From Thermoplasmata archaeon (GTDB taxonomy: Archaea; Thermoplasmatota; Thermoplasmata; Thermoplasmatales; ARK-15), in assembly GCA_023261755.1 (NCBI GenBank), contig JAGDXS010000012.1, positions 1-45,199 on the forward strand: DNA of 45,199 nucleotides, written 5' to 3'. Numbering within the stretch: position 1 is the first letter of the stretch; the number at the start of each line of letters is the position of its first letter. Under the pieces are notes generated by a model, which saw only the letters and a program-made list of their open reading frames with translations, was not told where the DNA came from and searched no databases. A program made the translations under genes and the position numbers. This document shows positions 42,951 to 45,199 of the stretch, one piece after another.

Positions 42951-45199
42951 TTATTTTCCAACCATTTTTGCAATGGTTGTATTTATGTATTCTGCTTCCT
43001 CTTTTTTCAAGATTGCAGCACCTATGTATCCTTTGGGTAAGAATGTAAATTCCACGTTATATCCTGAAATATTTGTACCATACGGATTTACTGGCACTTT
43101 TGTTGAAATTTTAATATAACTACCTTTTAACATTGAGGCTACATTTGCAGATATGCTGGATATGTTTGAAAGGCTGACCATAAATGAACCATTGCTGTTA
43201 AGATACTTGTTGATATCTTGGATATCCACGTTTGAAAGACTTTTTTGGATTAATCCAGCCGTGGCTGGACCAAATACTAATAATGCCGCACTACCACTTT
43301 TGCCCTTTGAGAGAAATATGAAGTTTTTATTGGTTATGTATATGGTTCCAGAGTATTGTGGTCTGTTTACTAACTTATTATCTATTTTTAAAAGTATAGC
43401 ACCAGGATGACTGAATAGAAGAAGTTCCTGCTCCGGCATAGATTGATTCTGCTGAACATTTTGAACACTATACGGCTGTCCCATCTGTTGAACACCATTA
43501 TTTTCTGTATACGTTGCAGGAGTTATGTTCTGTGGAGATTGAAATCCAGTTGGATATTGCTGTTGAGGTGAATAACTTGGTTGTGGACCTGGCGGTGTTT
43601 GCGACCCATAATACCCAGGGTACTGCTGTTGAGGTGGTGGATAATTGGGTGGTGGGCCAGGAGGTGCTTGCTGTCCGTAATAACCTGGTCCCTGACCATA
43701 TTGCTTTGGCTTTTTACGCCTCATAAAAATGAAAAGAATAATGATAATAACTACTATTATAATCAATATTAAAATTATAAAAAGCCAAGGAAAAGAAGAA
43801 TATTTTGATACATTTAAAGGTACAACCAAAGATTTTCCTTCTACTTTTATTGTTCCGGTAGTGTATTGTGCAGAATAACCCGAAGGCAATGAAATTTTAT
43901 AATTATAAGTACCATTCTTTACTATAAAAGTAATGGATGTCCCCGTTGTGTATTTTGTTGTTCCATTCAATGTGACAGACCATGATGTCCCTGATGGTAA
44001 TCCTGATTCTTCAAATATGATATAATATTCATTCTGTTGCATCTGAACAAAAATTACATATTTTGTAATGCTTGAACCAGTCACAGTAATTGTTCCAGAA
44101 GATTGTACTATCGAATAGCCAGAAATTTGTTGAATTGAATATGTGTATGTTCCATTGGGCTCATAAAAAGTTATTGATGTTGTCGAGGATGTATTTGAAG
44201 TTCCATTCAATGTGACAGACCATGATGTCCCTGATGGTAGTCCTGATTCTATAAACATAATTGAATATGTTTTAACCGTTATTAAAGTGAATCTAATTGA
44301 CTGTGAAACAGATGCTCCATTTACTGTTATTGAACCTGATGGGATTGAGATAGAATATCCACTAACAGAACCTATGGAATAAGAATAGGTTCCATTTGGT
44401 TCTTTAAATTTAATAATACTTGTGGCTGAATATTCAGTAGTTCCATTTAGGGTAACAGACCATGATGTTCCTGATGGTAATCCTGATTCTTCAAATGTTA
44501 TATTGTATGTAACTAAAGTAAATGTTATTTGAATGTTTGTATTGTTTCCATTTACATTTATTGAACCCGATCGTGGTATTGCAGAATAACCACTAACAGG
44601 ACCTATGGAATATGAATATGACCCATTTGGTTCATAAAATGCTATTTTATTTGTTGTTAAATATTCAGTAGTTCCGTTTAAGGTAACAGACCATGATGTT
44701 CCTGATGGTAATCCTAATTCTTCAAAAACAACTTCATAAACTTTAACAAAATTAGCCTGCTCAATGATTGGTGAATCCATTTTTATGGATGCATTAATAT
44801 TGTTTCCTGAATAGTTCCCATTTCCATTTCCAAACCAAGAAATGAATTTGAAACCATTGTTAGGTTTTACACTAATGTTAATTAAATTTGTTGCATTAAA
44901 CCATCCACTTCCAGGATAAAGAATTCCACCATCCTCTGGCACAGAAACCATTTTTAAATAAAATTGTTTAATATATGTGGCATTTAATTGAATGTTTGTT
45001 CCACTTACATTGACTGTTCCATTTGATTGGGATAAAATGAACCGTGTTCCAGTTCCTGATAATATAGGTGTTTCTATGGAATAAAAATATGATCCATTTG
45101 GTTCTGTAAATTTAATCATATTACCTGATGAAGATTCTTTTGTGCCATTTAGGGTAACAGACCATGATGTTCCTGATGGTAATCCTGATTCTTCAAATG
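42951..45199 (-). CDS. Repetitive surface protein with cytoplasmic GRAM-like domain (partial, N-terminus beyond window)
   Basis: 748 visible residues; the frame is open to the window edge, so the start lies outside. From the N-terminal side: at least five copies of a ~75-80 residue domain containing ESGLPSGTSWSVTLNGT and an EPNGTYSYSI segment, one InlB/Flg_new_2-like repeat (about 44750-44960, GGILYPGSGWF and FKFISWFGNGNG), then a transmembrane helix (about 43720-43800) followed by RRKKPK. Next come a Pro/Gln/Tyr/Gly-rich linker (about 43430-43700) and a ~160-residue C-terminal domain (LFSHPGAILLKID, SGTIYITNKNFIFLSKG) resembling GRAM/PH-like domains. The basic stop-transfer sequence puts the repeats outside and the GRAM-like part inside. 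The repeats occur widely in Thermoplasmatales surface proteins; the function is unknown. Confidence 0.8.
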   Translation of the reverse strand, partial: FEESGLPSGTSWSVTLNGTKESSSGNMIKFTEPNGSYFYSIETPILSGTGTRFILSQSNGTVNVSGTNIQLNATYIKQFYLKMVSVPEDGGILYPGSGWFNATNLINISVKPNNGFKFISWFGNGNGNYSGNNINASIKMDSPIIEQANFVKVYEVVFEELGLPSGTSWSVTLNGTTEYLTTNKIAFYEPNGSYSYSIGPVSGYSAIPRSGSINVNGNNTNIQITFTLVTYNITFEESGLPSGTSWSVTLNGTTEYSATSIIKFKEPNGTYSYSIGSVSGYSISIPSGSITVNGASVSQSIRFTLITVKTYSIMFIESGLPSGTSWSVTLNGTSNTSSTTSITFYEPNGTYTYSIQQISGYSIVQSSGTITVTGSSITKYVIFVQMQQNEYYIIFEESGLPSGTSWSVTLNGTTKYTTGTSITFIVKNGTYNYKISLPSGYSAQYTTGTIKVEGKSLVVPLNVSKYSSFPWLFIILILIIIVVIIIILFIFMRRKKPKQYGQGPGYYGQQAPPGPPPNYPPPQQQYPGYYGSQTPPGPQPSYSPQQQYPTGFQSPQNITPATYTENNGVQQMGQPYSVQNVQQNQSMPEQELLLFSHPGAILLKIDNKLVNRPQYSGTIYITNKNFIFLSKGKSGSAALLVFGPATAGLIQKSLSNVDIQDINKYLNSNGSFMVSLSNISSISANVASMLKGSYIKISTKVPVNPYGTNISGYNVEFTFLPKGYIGAAILKKEEAEYINTTIAKMVGK
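43960..45199 (-). repeat. Tandem protein-coding repeats of about 240 bp
   Basis: A nearly identical ~39-nt block coding for the GLPSGTSWSVTLNG core recurs at about 43971, 44212, 44452, 44684 and 45156. Spacings are 241, 240, 232 and 472 nt; the last gap contains the different InlB-like repeat. The core is conserved at DNA level while the rest of each unit has diverged, suggesting recent exchange between units. Confidence 0.85.

Noticed and set aside
43960-45199. Regularly spaced repeats as a possible CRISPR array
   Set aside because: The spacing (~240 nt) is too long and the repeats are in frame within one large protein gene.

Overview
This 45.2 kb window comes from a low-GC archaeal chromosome, most likely a thermoacidophile of the order Thermoplasmatales (a relative of Thermoplasma, Picrophilus, Ferroplasma or Acidiplasma). 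The evidence is archaeal PCNA, aIF5A, aIF5B, L15e, Sec61-beta, KptA and a split GMP synthetase, together with an HU-type histone whose N-terminus resembles Thermoplasma HTa. It also has FtsZ, a secreted S53 acid peptidase, and two kinds of gene start: leaderless starts about 25 nt after a TATA-like box, and starts with a GGTGA-type ribosome binding site. The genus cannot be fixed from the sequence alone.

Layout. 1-2.6 kb: tail of a decayed gene, then a secreted, membrane-anchored S53 peptidase. 2.8-5.3 kb: a two-gene unit (LytM/M23-like protein plus radical SAM enzyme) facing an archaeal coiled-coil protein. 5.5-8.3 kb: 2-oxoacid:ferredoxin oxidoreductase (alpha and beta) and a 56-aa Sec61-beta gene. 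8.3-10.3 kb: an intron-containing tRNA-Glu, a wrecked IS4/IS1634-type transposase and tRNA-Asp. 10.4-17.8 kb: PRPP synthase, a DHA2 transporter with an overlapping MarR regulator, KptA abutting tRNA-Ala, PurM, a winged-helix regulator, aIF5A with agmatinase, and HTa. 17.8-25.8 kb: FtsZ, SerRS, an unidentified GC-rich structured RNA candidate, a zinc-ribbon/tetra-CBS/TldD/TldE operon, RlmE and GcvH. 25.9-34.8 kb: ThpR, PRC-barrel protein, GuaAa, Fhs, FtcD, PCNA, then purS-purL-purQ. 35-45.2 kb: a second DHA2 transporter, a UPF0251 protein, a stand-alone AAA-associated domain protein, aIF5B, a small winged-helix protein, L15e, a glycosyltransferase, CTP synthase and a partial repetitive surface protein.

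How the genes fit together. One-carbon and nucleotide metabolism dominate: PRPP synthase, PurM, PurS/L/Q, GuaAa, PyrG, Fhs, FtcD and GcvH together cover PRPP supply, formyl-tetrahydrofolate supply and de novo purine and CTP synthesis. A translation/RNA set (aIF5A with agmatinase, aIF5B, L15e, SerRS, RlmE, KptA, ThpR, three tRNAs) is interspersed. The genome is compact: seven of eight convergent gene pairs end within 3 nt of each other or overlap.

The items most worth follow-up are the structured RNA at about 20482-20675, the M23-like/radical-SAM pair, the CBS protein with a hibernation-factor-like C-terminus, and the surface protein with an apparent cytoplasmic GRAM-like domain.
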